DNA of 46,845 bases, taken from Rhodocyclaceae bacterium (GTDB taxonomy: Bacteria; Pseudomonadota; Gammaproteobacteria; Burkholderiales; Usitatibacteraceae). Below the pieces are notes generated by a model. That model did no database searches and was not told where the DNA came from. It saw only the letters and a list, made by a program, of their open reading frames with translations. The DNA lies in the NCBI GenBank assembly GCA_020247395.1, contig JADCJC010000051.1, positions 1 through 46,845 on the forward strand. The letters run 5' to 3'. Below are positions 1 through 7,903 of this stretch, one piece after another. The position numbers and the translations under genes were made by a program. Positions within the stretch are counted from its first letter, which is position 1. Each line of letters opens with the position of its first letter.

Positions 1-2
1 CG

Positions 3-590
3 TGGAACAAGGGCAAGCTAATTGGACAGAAGGTGCCACTGAAATTGCGCGGCATCGGGGCCATTCGAATTCGGCTACAAATGAGTCATCGGGTGCGAGA
101 GCTGGCGCTCTTTGACCTTGCACTAGACAGCAAGCTCAGAGGATGTGACCTAGTGCAATTGCGTGTGCGAGATGTTCAGCATGGCGACCGAATGGCATCT
201 CGAGCCATGATCATGCAACAGAAGACTAAGCGGACGGTCCAGTTTGAGATAACACCTCAAACTCGGGATGCCGTAGGAGAGTGGATTCAGCACGCCGGTC
301 TCAAGGGCGACGATTTCCTTTTCCCGAACCGCGTACACCGGCTCGGTCACCTATCGACGCATCAGTACGCGCGGATCTTTGAAGGCTGGGTCAACGAGAT
401 TGGGCTTGATCCGAGCAATTACGGCACGCATTCGATGCGTCGCACTAAGGCTACGCTCATTTATCGTCGAACGAGGAACCTCCGCGCCGTGCAGTTGCTT
501 CTCGGGCACACAAAACTTGAGAGCACCGAGCGATACCTGGGGATCGAGGTGGATGATGCCCTCGAGGTCGGAGAGCAGACTGAGGTATAG
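3..590 (+). CDS. Tyrosine recombinase/integrase, catalytic domain only (5' end outside window)
   Basis: A site-specific recombinase of the phage integrase (XerC/D-like) superfamily. The reading frame is open from the first bases of the window, so the true start lies upstream; a GTG at 33 is only an internal candidate. The catalytic set is visible in order: Arg in SKLRGCDL, Lys in MQQKTKR, the HxxR box in HSMRRTK, a second His in LLGHTKLEST and the Tyr nucleophile in TERYLGI near the C-terminus. What is visible is almost entirely catalytic core; there is no room for the usual N-terminal SAM-like core-binding domain unless it lies off the window. Short integrases of this type are known in Proteobacteria. 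No att site, tRNA or cargo is recognisable next to it. The family call is firm; the biological target is unknown. Confidence 0.85.
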   Translation, partial: WNKGKLIGQKVPLKLRGIGAIRIRLQMSHRVRELALFDLALDSKLRGCDLVQLRVRDVQHGDRMASRAMIMQQKTKRTVQFEITPQTRDAVGEWIQHAGLKGDDFLFPNRVHRLGHLSTHQYARIFEGWVNEIGLDPSNYGTHSMRRTKATLIYRRTRNLRAVQLLLGHTKLESTERYLGIEVDDALEVGEQTEV

Positions 591-780
591 CCGTTGATCC
601 GTCCGGAAGGCCGCGCCTCCCGCGCGCCAGTGTAGGCGCCGTGATGTACATAAGATGCGGCCTCGACGCCAACGGAGCCACGGATTAGACGATTAAGCGT
701 ATCAAATCGGAAAGCGCTTGCGAAGGTCTGCTTCTGACCCTCAGGAGGCGTTCGGGCCCATGCAAACGCGATCAAATGAG
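591..780. other. Intergenic spacer, nothing recognised
   Basis: A 190-bp spacer between the convergent integrase and the CPBP-like gene. Reading frames across it are shadows. No tRNA, attachment-site repeat or terminator with a T-tract is apparent. Confidence 0.5.
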
Positions 781-1314
781 TTAGCTAGGGCTGAGTAACA
801 TGATCGATATCACTGTTGCGTTATAGCAGGAATGCGCCAACACGCTCCACCAGTAGCCCTGCCTCATCATCCCTTCCCGTCTCTGCTCGATTAGGATTCG
901 GATAAAGACGTATCCGGCCATCGTAACGACTGCGGTTTGGAATGCTTCTCGAAAATGAACTAGGCCAAACAAGACGGCCAAGCATGCACACACCACCCTG
1001 CGTTTAATGGGCGTGTCTAGTATCTCCCATCGCAACTCCTCCAACACGGCAAAGACAACCAGAAAAACTAGAGTCTCTAAAATGGGGGCAAACAAAAGAG
1101 CTGACGCGACGAGCAAAGTGATGATCGCGTCCGAGGGATTTTCTAGTGCAGTGGGAGGCGCAGACGCTGGACCCAAAGACGCCAAGATTGCAAGAGGAAG
1201 TAGCCTCCCCAGAAAAAGCCCACTGAACGACTGCCAAGTCAGAGGCACATCCAAGCTTGGTGAGAAATAGGAGCGGAAAGTGAGTAGCAATGGTTTCAGA
1301 GCAGCTTGGGTCAA
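781..1314 (-). CDS. CPBP/CAAX-protease-like membrane protein, degenerate active site
   Basis: A 177-residue hydrophobic protein with about four to five membrane segments. Two of the three CPBP intramembrane protease motifs are visible: FxxxH (FGLVH, about residue 115) and HxxxN (HSCYN, near the C-terminus). At the spacing expected for the first motif the sequence reads APILETLVF, so the usual Glu-Glu pair is Glu-Thr and the following Arg is missing; an alternative EE occurs a little later in LEELRWE. CPBP proteins cleave membrane peptides, and some act in bacteriocin immunity or export. Here catalysis is doubtful. The gene is isolated, convergent with the integrase, and probably part of a variable patch. 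The family assignment is moderate and the function is not known. Confidence 0.55.
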   Translation of the reverse strand: MTQAALKPLLLTFRSYFSPSLDVPLTWQSFSGLFLGRLLPLAILASLGPASAPPTALENPSDAIITLLVASALLFAPILETLVFLVVFAVLEELRWEILDTPIKRRVVCACLAVLFGLVHFREAFQTAVVTMAGYVFIRILIEQRREGMMRQGYWWSVLAHSCYNATVISIMLLSPS

Positions 1315-1530
1315 TCAAGTAGTCTTTCAATTGATTCCTCGGATCAAACTATAAAATCAGAAAGTACTTTTGTACCGCCGCTACTGGCCGGTTTGCCCCA
1401 GCAAGTTTCCCACCCAATTCATCGCATGGAAAGCGGAATCTGCCGTGTCATCGTGAATTTAAGCAGCGCAACAACCAAACGAAGCTGGTCATCACCGAAG
1501 TTGAGCTCGGTTGCCGCCCAGCAACACGGG

Positions 1531-2175
1531 CTATTGCAGAATCTTGCGGCTGCGTCCGAAGGGATACACTACGCGACGCGGTGTGCGCAGACGATAAGTT
1601 TCGAGCACGGGTTGGGTGGTGATCGGGCAGGTGGGGTTGCGATAACCGCCAGGCTCCAAGGTTTCATCGTCAGCGATTTCACCCCACATGCCGCCGCGCA
1701 CCGGACGGAACATCCACTGGACATAGCCCTCGCGTCCCGCCATTTCGATCAAGTCGTCGCCATCCGGCACCTCGGCGACAAACGCAGGCTCGCCGTCGAT
1801 TTCAATTGGAGACGCGCCAAAAGCCGCCATGCCCATGTTTGTTTCATGAAGGTCGGCACCGACTCTTGAAAACGGTTTTGCTTCGAGCCGTTCGAGGTTC
1901 CAAGCGCCCAGTTCCCAGGCAGTTTCGAGTGCGTCGAATTCGACATCGTCAAAACGATCCCAGCGCATATTCAGTTGCAGGGCGCTTGAGGGGACGGACT
2001 GGTACGCGATGGCATCACCTTGCTCGGCCAGTTTGACTTCTACAAAGCCGTGCCAGTGTAGTGTCAGCACCATCGGCGTATTGGCATGCGGCACCGCCGC
2101 CAGTGAAACCGCCACCAGCGGCAAACGGTTGGCAATCATCTGTGATTCGACCAGATCCAGCAGTTGAGTAGCCAC
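1531..2175 (-). CDS. Conserved-looking hypothetical protein, 214 aa
   Basis: I do not recognise a family. The start is GTG at 2175, supported by a good ribosome binding site: GGAGG lies seven bases upstream (2183-2187 on the plus strand as CCTCC). The protein is acidic and soluble, with no signal peptide or membrane segment, and is rich in aromatic residues, for example in LHWHGFVEV and YVQWMFRPVRGGMWGE. The coding texture is normal for this genome, with third positions rich in G and C, which supports a real gene. It stands alone between the CPBP-like gene and bioA, divergent from bioA. No function can be inferred from its neighbours. Confidence 0.7.
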   Translation of the reverse strand: MATQLLDLVESQMIANRLPLVAVSLAAVPHANTPMVLTLHWHGFVEVKLAEQGDAIAYQSVPSSALQLNMRWDRFDDVEFDALETAWELGAWNLERLEAKPFSRVGADLHETNMGMAAFGASPIEIDGEPAFVAEVPDGDDLIEMAGREGYVQWMFRPVRGGMWGEIADDETLEPGGYRNPTCPITTQPVLETYRLRTPRRVVYPFGRSRKILQ

Positions 2176-2594
2176 TTCTAATCCTCCATCGTTAAAGACA
2201 CAATAATGCGAAGCTGGTTTTGGTAGTCACCAGAAAAAGGCGCAATTTGCATCGCATTTTTCCGACGGGTTAATCCTAAAGCGATTTGATTGAAGCAGAA
2301 CTTGCCGGGTTTGTGTTGTTAGCCACCGTGCGACTTAAGTGCCAGACACGCATCCTTGGGGCATCTAACTTATTCGCGTTCACCGTTGGCGATCACGCAG
2401 CCGTTGCCGAAGGTTTGCAGGTTCGCGACAGCCGACGAAGAGTTCATCACGCACAAAAAACGCATGAAAGTCTTGAATTGACGGACGTTCCCAAGCGTTA
2501 TCGGCTGGAAATGCCCGTCAATAGGCGAGTTTTATAATGTCCCGCTGGGCGTCCAGACGCCGTGTGTGGGCGATTGTGATACATTCGTCTGGTC
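2176..2594. other. Divergent intergenic region upstream of bioA
   Basis: About 420 bp between the divergent 214-aa gene and bioA. An 83-codon plus-strand frame (2286-2537) has no recognisable homology, no ribosome binding site and a non-ATG start, and I do not accept it. The only regulatory signal I see is a consensus -10 hexamer at 2533-2538. Confidence 0.5.
2533..2538 (+). promoter_or_regulatory. Possible bioA promoter -10 element
   Basis: A perfect TATAAT lies 57 bp before the bioA ATG. No good -35 hexamer sits 16-18 bp upstream; a TTGACG at 2478-2483 is too far away to pair with it. The call is tentative and rests on the -10 and its position. No BirA-type operator is recognisable. Confidence 0.3.
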
Positions 2595-3950
2595 ATGTCT
2601 GCGCCCGCATCATCCACGCCCAACGCCAACACTGAGTTGGTGCAGCGCTCGCTAGCGAGCGTTTGGCATCCGTGTACACAGATGAAACACCACGAGCAAT
2701 TTCCACTCGTGCCGATCGCCTCAGCCAGCGGCGTATGGCTGACCGATGCCGAAGGCAAGCGCTACCTCGATGCGGTTTCAAGCTGGTGGGTGAATCTGTT
2801 TGGTCACTGCAATCCACGCATTAATGCGGCTATCAAAGATCAACTCGATTCGCTTGAGCATGCGATGTTGGCCGGCTTCACACATGCACCGGCCGTTGAG
2901 CTGGCCGAGCGCCTATCCAGACTCACCGGTCTCGGCCACGTGTTTTTTGCTAGCGATGGCGCGTCAGCGGTCGAAATTGCGTTGAAGATGAGTTTTCATT
3001 ACTGGCGCAACCTTGGGCTGAACGGAAAGACAAGGTTTGTCTCACTCCAAAGCAGCTACCATGGCGAAACGCTGGGCGCGTTAAGTGTGACCGATGTGGC
3101 GGTATTTCGTGATGCGTATGCGCCACTGCTCAACAACAATGTGCTCGTGCCGTCCCCGACCTTTGATGGCAAAGGTGATGGTGATTACCCGTGCTGCCTC
3201 GAATGCGCGGACGCTGCGGCCGATGTGCTGCAAACACTGCTTGAAGAACGCCATGACGAAATCGCCGCCTTCATCGTAGAGCCGCTGGTGCAAGGCGCGG
3301 CGGGGATGCGGATGTACCACCCGCAATATTTGCGTCGCGCACGTGAGCTTTGTACAGAATTCAACGTACATCTGATCGCCGACGAAATCATGACGGGCTT
3401 TGGCCGTACCGGAACCATGTTCGCGTGGGAACAGGTCTCCACCAGTGCCGATATGCGCCCCGACTTCATGTGTTTGTCGAAGGGCATCACTGGAGGATAT
3501 CTGCCGCTGTCTTGCGTATTGACGACCGACACCGTGTACCGAGCCTTTTATGATGACCACACCGCACGTGGTTTTCTACATTCACATTCGTATACCGGCT
3601 CTGCGCTGGCCTGCCGGGCAGCGCTAGCAACACTTGATATTTTTGAAAGTGACAATGTGATTGTCGCCAACCGGGCGAAAACGCGACGCTTCTCAGCGCT
3701 GATGACACCACTGCGGCAACATCCGCGCGTGAGTAACTACCGTCAGCTGGGAGTAATCTGGGCATTCGATGTCAGCACGAGCCTGGCCGACTTTGCGAAG
3801 CGTATCTTTGCCGCAGGCTTGGCGCGTGGTGTGTTGCTACGCCCTATCGGCAACACCATCTACTTCATGCCACCCTATGTGACTGACGACGGCGAATTTC
3901 TACTGCTGGTTCGTCAGACGCTAGCAGCAATCGACGAGGTGCTCGCATGA
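2595..3950 (+). CDS. bioA: Adenosylmethionine-8-amino-7-oxononanoate aminotransferase
   Basis: BioA converts 7-keto-8-aminopelargonic acid to 7,8-diaminopelargonic acid in biotin synthesis, using S-adenosylmethionine as amino donor and pyridoxal phosphate as cofactor, in the cytosol. Family signatures include VWHPCTQMK near residue 25, SSWWVNLFGH around residue 65, DEIMTGFGRTG around residue 265 and LSKGITGGY around residue 295, whose Lys is the expected Schiff-base residue. Length (451 aa) is normal with a slightly long N-terminus. The ATG at 2595 has only a weak ribosome binding site. The stop overlaps the dacB start by four bases (ATGA), so the two are probably translated together. No other biotin genes are in the window. 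Confidence 0.95.
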   Translation: MSAPASSTPNANTELVQRSLASVWHPCTQMKHHEQFPLVPIASASGVWLTDAEGKRYLDAVSSWWVNLFGHCNPRINAAIKDQLDSLEHAMLAGFTHAPAVELAERLSRLTGLGHVFFASDGASAVEIALKMSFHYWRNLGLNGKTRFVSLQSSYHGETLGALSVTDVAVFRDAYAPLLNNNVLVPSPTFDGKGDGDYPCCLECADAAADVLQTLLEERHDEIAAFIVEPLVQGAAGMRMYHPQYLRRARELCTEFNVHLIADEIMTGFGRTGTMFAWEQVSTSADMRPDFMCLSKGITGGYLPLSCVLTTDTVYRAFYDDHTARGFLHSHSYTGSALACRAALATLDIFESDNVIVANRAKTRRFSALMTPLRQHPRVSNYRQLGVIWAFDVSTSLADFAKRIFAAGLARGVLLRPIGNTIYFMPPYVTDDGEFLLLVRQTLAAIDEVLA

Positions 3951-5461
3951 GTTTCACGCGCGTCGCTTGCTTGACCATTTGTTTGGGCGCAACCGTTGCA
4001 AATGCCGAGTCAACACTGAATCGAACGGTCGCTTCCCTTAGTTTGCCCGCCTCGGTCGCCGCGGCTTTCACCCGTGCGCAGGTTCCGCTCGACAGCGTTG
4101 CCGTCTTGGTCAAAGAAGTGGGTACTAGAGAAGTACTTCTCGGGCAAAACATCGATCGCCCAATGAACGCGGCCTCCGTGATGAAACTGGTGACGACCTA
4201 TGCGGCGCTGGAGCTTCTCGGGCCGACTTTTACTTGGAAGACCGATGTGTTGATCACAGGCGCGCCGGGTGCCCTGCGCGGCGGGACGTTGCACGGTGAT
4301 TTGATTTTGCGCGGCAGCGGCGATCCGAAACTCACCGTTGAGCGCCTATGGTTGCTGCTAAAACATCTGCGCGAGCGAGGATTGCGCAAGATTGAAGGCG
4401 ACTTGGTCCTCGACAAATCGTTTTTTGGTGCGGTTGATGTTGACCCGGCAAAGTTTGACGGTGAGACATTACGCGCCTACAACGTCGGCCCTGATGCGCT
4501 ACTGGTCAACTTCAAGACGATTCGATTTCAGTTTGCGCCGTCCGTTGATGAAAAGAGTGTCGCGATTTCTCCGGACGTGAAGCCAGCGCAGTTATCAATC
4601 ACCAATCGCACCCGCTTGATTGACGGGCCGTGCGGCGACTGGCGGGAGCGGATCAAACTCGATGTGCAACCGGCTTCGCCCAATGACGTCCGGGTGGTTT
4701 TCTCTGGCAGCTATCCGCGCAGCTGCGGCGAAGGCACATGGAACGTTTCATTGCTCGACCACGCACGTTTTGTCGGCGGCGTATTTGCCAATTTGTGGAG
4801 TGACGTCGGAGGTATTTGGAGGGGGGCAGTAAAACTCGCGCCAACACCTGTCGACGCCAAGCTTATCGCCTCCACTGAATCTGCCCCGCTCAGCGAAATG
4901 GTGCGTGACATTAACAAGTTTTCCAATAACGTGATGGCACGTCAGATGTTTCTCACGATCTCAGGAGAAATTGACAAACAACCCGCCACGGTGGCTCGCT
5001 CGACAGAAATCGTCAGAGCGTGGCTGCTGCGCAAGGGCATCAGCGCGCCGGAGTTGGTGATGGAAAACGGCTCCGGCCTGTCAAGAGTTGAGCGCATCTC
5101 GGCCGGCACATTGTCTCGGCTACTTGATGAAGCGTTCAGATCTACTGTAATGCCCGAATTCGTTTCGTCTATGTCACTGCTGGGGCTTGACGGCACTTTT
5201 CGACGACGCTCGCGCGGCGATTTGGCGGCAGGTACCGCGCATTTGAAGAGTGGCGCGTTAAACGATGTGCGCTCAATTGGGGGCTATATTCTCGCCAACG
5301 ATGGCAAGCGTTACTCTTTGGTGATGATCGTCAATCATCCAAATGCGATTCTCACACAGGCGGCACAGGATATTCTGTTGCAATGGATATATGCGCGGGT
5401 GCCAATGGCCGTAGGGCCGCAGCTGCCGGCCCCGCTGCCGATGCCGGCAATTACGCCGTAG
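3947..5461 (+). CDS. dacB: D-alanyl-D-alanine carboxypeptidase/endopeptidase (PBP4 type, S13 family)
   Basis: A periplasmic penicillin-binding protein that trims peptidoglycan: it removes terminal D-Ala and cleaves D-Ala-mDAP cross-links. An N-terminal signal peptide ends near VANAE. The three penicillin-binding motifs are present: SxxK as SVMK (about residue 76), SxN as SNN (about 325) and KTG-like as KSG (about 433). The large insertion between the first two motifs is typical of the S13 family, as is the length of 504 aa. It overlaps bioA by four bases, a pairing with no known functional logic beyond shared transcription. A hairpin immediately follows the stop codon. Confidence 0.93.
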   Translation: MSFTRVACLTICLGATVANAESTLNRTVASLSLPASVAAAFTRAQVPLDSVAVLVKEVGTREVLLGQNIDRPMNAASVMKLVTTYAALELLGPTFTWKTDVLITGAPGALRGGTLHGDLILRGSGDPKLTVERLWLLLKHLRERGLRKIEGDLVLDKSFFGAVDVDPAKFDGETLRAYNVGPDALLVNFKTIRFQFAPSVDEKSVAISPDVKPAQLSITNRTRLIDGPCGDWRERIKLDVQPASPNDVRVVFSGSYPRSCGEGTWNVSLLDHARFVGGVFANLWSDVGGIWRGAVKLAPTPVDAKLIASTESAPLSEMVRDINKFSNNVMARQMFLTISGEIDKQPATVARSTEIVRAWLLRKGISAPELVMENGSGLSRVERISAGTLSRLLDEAFRSTVMPEFVSSMSLLGLDGTFRRRSRGDLAAGTAHLKSGALNDVRSIGGYILANDGKRYSLVMIVNHPNAILTQAAQDILLQWIYARVPMAVGPQLPAPLPMPAITP

Positions 5462-5489
5462 GCCGATGACAAGTGATTACCCATCGGCC
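5461..5489 (+). terminator. Stem-loop after dacB, possible weak terminator
   Basis: A perfect 8-bp inverted repeat: GGCCGATG at 5461-5468 and CATCGGCC at 5482-5489, with a 13-base loop. It starts at the last base of the dacB stop codon. No T-tract follows, so intrinsic termination is doubtful; it could instead protect the 3' end of the bioA-dacB message. Confidence 0.35.
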
Positions 5490-5597
5490 GTTGATTGGTG
5501 AATAATGATGCGTTAGTCGCAACAACGGTTCGCGCAATTTCACTGGCTCACCGGCTCTTACTTGGCAAACATCGCATTCGTTTTTCGCCCGCGTCTC

Positions 5598-7229
5598 ATG
5601 TCGCATCTGCGAAGTTATTCGCGACACGACTTCGTCAAAGATTTGGCGGCAGGACTAACGGTAGGGATTGTTGCTTTGCCCCTAGCGTTGGCATTCGGCA
5701 TTGCTTCTGGCGTGCGGCCCGACCAGGGGCTTGTGACGGCAATTGTGGCCGGGTTCCTCATTTCCGCACTTGGCGGTTCACGTGTGCAAATCGGCGGGCC
5801 CGCCGGCGCTTTTGTGGCGCTGCTGTACACCATTGTTGAAAAGTACGGCATTGCAAACTTGTTGATCGCAACCATGATGGCGGGAGTGCTGTTGTTTGCG
5901 ATGGGGGCATTTAAGCTCGGCAATCTGGTTCGCTACATTCCAGTATCGATCATTACCGGCTTTACCGCAGGCATCGCCGTCATCATTGGTGTGTCGCAGG
6001 TCAAAGACCTGCTCGGACTGACGATGGAAAAAGTGCCATCCAATTTTTTCTCCCAGATGTCTGCCATCGCCGCCGCTATCGGCACTGTCAATTGGATCTC
6101 CGTTGCCATTGGCATTTCGTCGTTGCTTCTGATTGCATCGTGGCCGGTCGGCTACAGGGAAAACGCGTCACCATTCAAGCGCATCACCGCAAAGCTACCA
6201 TCCACGCTAATTGTCTTGGTGGTGTGGTCAATTCTTGTCACATTATTCCACTTGCCGGTAGAGACCATCGGCAGTAAGTTTGGCGCGTTACCGAGTGGGC
6301 TGCCGATGCCAACCCTGCCTGCATTTGACTGGCGAACGGCACAAAATTTGGTCGCCCCGAGCATCGCCATTGCCTTACTCTGCGCGATCGAATCCCTGCT
6401 TTGTGCGCGTATGGCCGACGGCATGATTCAAGACCGACATGATCCCAACCAAGAGCTGATGGCGCAAGGTGTGGCAAATTTTGTCACGCCTTGGTTCGGC
6501 GGGATTGCCGCTACTGGCACAATTGCCCGGACGGTGACAAATGTGCGTTCCGGTGCACGAACACCGGTGGCCGGCATCATTCACGCATTGGTGTTGTTGG
6601 TTCTCGTGCTGCTGGCCGCACCCGCCGCAAGCCACATTCCGCTGGCAGCGTTGGCGGCCATTCTTCTGTGGGTGGCGTACTCGATGGGCGATTGGCGGGC
6701 ATTTCGTGAACTCAAGCAGTATTCGATGTTCTACCGCGCGACACTGTTGGCGACTTTCTTACTGACCGTGGTCTTTGACCTCGTCGTCGCGGTGGAGGTT
6801 GGATTGGTGATGTCCAGTCTTTTTTTCATCTATCGTATTTCTTCGCTCACCAAAGTCGAAGAAATTATGTTGCCCGCCGAAGCAGCGTTAAGAGCTGATG
6901 GCAAGCGGGTCGGTGCGTACGCTCTTTTTGGCTCACTATTTTTTGGCAGCGTGACAAAACTTGAGCGGCTACTTGACCCGCAACTAAGGTTGCCAGATGT
7001 GTTGATCCTTGAGATGCATCAGGTCATCAACCTCGATACCACCGGGCTCGATGCACTGGAAAGCCTGCACAAGGTCGCCACAAGGCAAGGTGGGCGATTG
7101 ATTCTGGCTAACCTGAACGCGCAACCGTTGTCTCTCATTCAGCGCTCGCATTTTGCCGAGGCAATCGGCAGTGAAAACATCGTTGCCTCACTCGGTGCGG
7201 CCTTAGAACTTGCCAAAAACCCAGGTTAG
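5598..7229 (+). CDS. SulP-family inorganic anion transporter with STAS domain
   Basis: A membrane transporter of the SLC26/SulP family, expected to move sulfate, bicarbonate or another inorganic anion across the inner membrane. The N-terminal part has 10-14 hydrophobic segments beginning with the Sulfate_transp region (AGLTVGIVALPLALAFG) and the signature GGSRVQIGGPAGAF. The C-terminal ~110 residues form a STAS domain, with the conserved stretch LDTTGLDAL. I place the start at ATG 5598 (MSHLRSY) rather than the upstream TTG at 5562, because family similarity begins just after it. Length of 543 aa is normal. No sulfur-assimilation or carbonic anhydrase gene is adjacent, so the substrate is open. 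Confidence 0.9.
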   Translation: MSHLRSYSRHDFVKDLAAGLTVGIVALPLALAFGIASGVRPDQGLVTAIVAGFLISALGGSRVQIGGPAGAFVALLYTIVEKYGIANLLIATMMAGVLLFAMGAFKLGNLVRYIPVSIITGFTAGIAVIIGVSQVKDLLGLTMEKVPSNFFSQMSAIAAAIGTVNWISVAIGISSLLLIASWPVGYRENASPFKRITAKLPSTLIVLVVWSILVTLFHLPVETIGSKFGALPSGLPMPTLPAFDWRTAQNLVAPSIAIALLCAIESLLCARMADGMIQDRHDPNQELMAQGVANFVTPWFGGIAATGTIARTVTNVRSGARTPVAGIIHALVLLVLVLLAAPAASHIPLAALAAILLWVAYSMGDWRAFRELKQYSMFYRATLLATFLLTVVFDLVVAVEVGLVMSSLFFIYRISSLTKVEEIMLPAEAALRADGKRVGAYALFGSLFFGSVTKLERLLDPQLRLPDVLILEMHQVINLDTTGLDALESLHKVATRQGGRLILANLNAQPLSLIQRSHFAEAIGSENIVASLGAALELAKNPG

Positions 7230-7637
7230 CCACTAGGCATTCGACTGGTCGTATTTCTAGTCACAGCCTTTGCCTTCTGCAATCGTCTCGACTGCGGCAA
7301 CGATATGCTTGGCGTGCGTTTTCCGCCAGTTTTGCGTCAGTAGCCACCCCGCTCACTCTACGCAGTCGCTACCGGCCTACCCCGCCAACTGCTGCGGCGA
7401 ATTGTTTTTCGCACGTTGCTAGGTTGCGAATTTCGCTCACTACTGTGGAATCGCCGAGCCGGAACGCCCGCTTATTTCTATGAGGAGCCGCGAAGTCTGC
7501 CCCATTGCGGGCATGGCGGTTGCCCGAAAACGGACGCACCAGTATTCCGATACAAGATCTGACAGATTGTCGTGCTGAGCGCGTTTCGCCTCTCATGAGG
7601 CTAAGTCCGACGGTAATTGCGCCGCCCCCAACCTACC

Positions 7638-7665
7638 TGTCATCCCGGCGGAGGCCGGGAACCAG
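7638..7665 (+). repeat. REP-like palindrome, copy 1
   Basis: The unit reads TGTCATCCCGGCGGAGG then CCGGGAACCAG, a short GC-rich palindrome of the REP type. A closely similar unit in the same orientation lies at 21148-21175 and an inverted relative at 7692-7720. These resemble dispersed intergenic repeats common in many proteobacteria. Confidence 0.75.
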
Positions 7666-7691
7666 TTACGTCATTGCCAACTTTGCGAAAA

Positions 7692-7720
7692 CTTGGACCC
7701 CGGCCTGAGCCGGGGAGACG
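7692..7720 (-). repeat. REP-like palindrome, copy 2 (inverted)
   Basis: Read on the minus strand this is CGTCTCCCCGGCTCAGG then CCGGGGTCCAAG, matching the layout of copy 1. Head-to-head or tail-to-tail pairs of this kind form BIME-like structures. It lies between two convergent genes, the usual location for such elements. Confidence 0.7.
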
Positions 7721-7903
7721 CCTGTTTATCGAGGGGTGTCGTCTTTATTGACCGCTGATTCTGGCCGAAAACGTCATCGCGAATACGCCGGCAAATGCGT
7801 AACACGCGCTGCAACAAAGACATGCGCAATGCACGATCGCACGCGCCCATGGGGCTTGACGATTCCACGCTAGATTTCGGATACCGAAATATTCAGCATC
7901 AGA

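Larger units (their letters stand above)
7230..7903. other. Long non-coding region with REP-like repeats
   Basis: About 670 bp between the convergent sulP and protease genes. Every open frame here is short and without recognisable similarity. The only structure I can support is a pair of inverted REP-like palindromes near 7638-7720. The remainder (7230-7630 and 7725-7900) shows nothing I recognise. Confidence 0.6.

Noticed and set aside
1306-1869. 187-codon plus-strand frame
   Set aside because: Mostly antisense to the 214-aa gene that has a GGAGG site and better coding texture.
2286-2537. 83-codon plus-strand frame upstream of bioA
   Set aside because: Non-ATG start, no ribosome binding site, no recognisable similarity; it runs into the probable bioA promoter.
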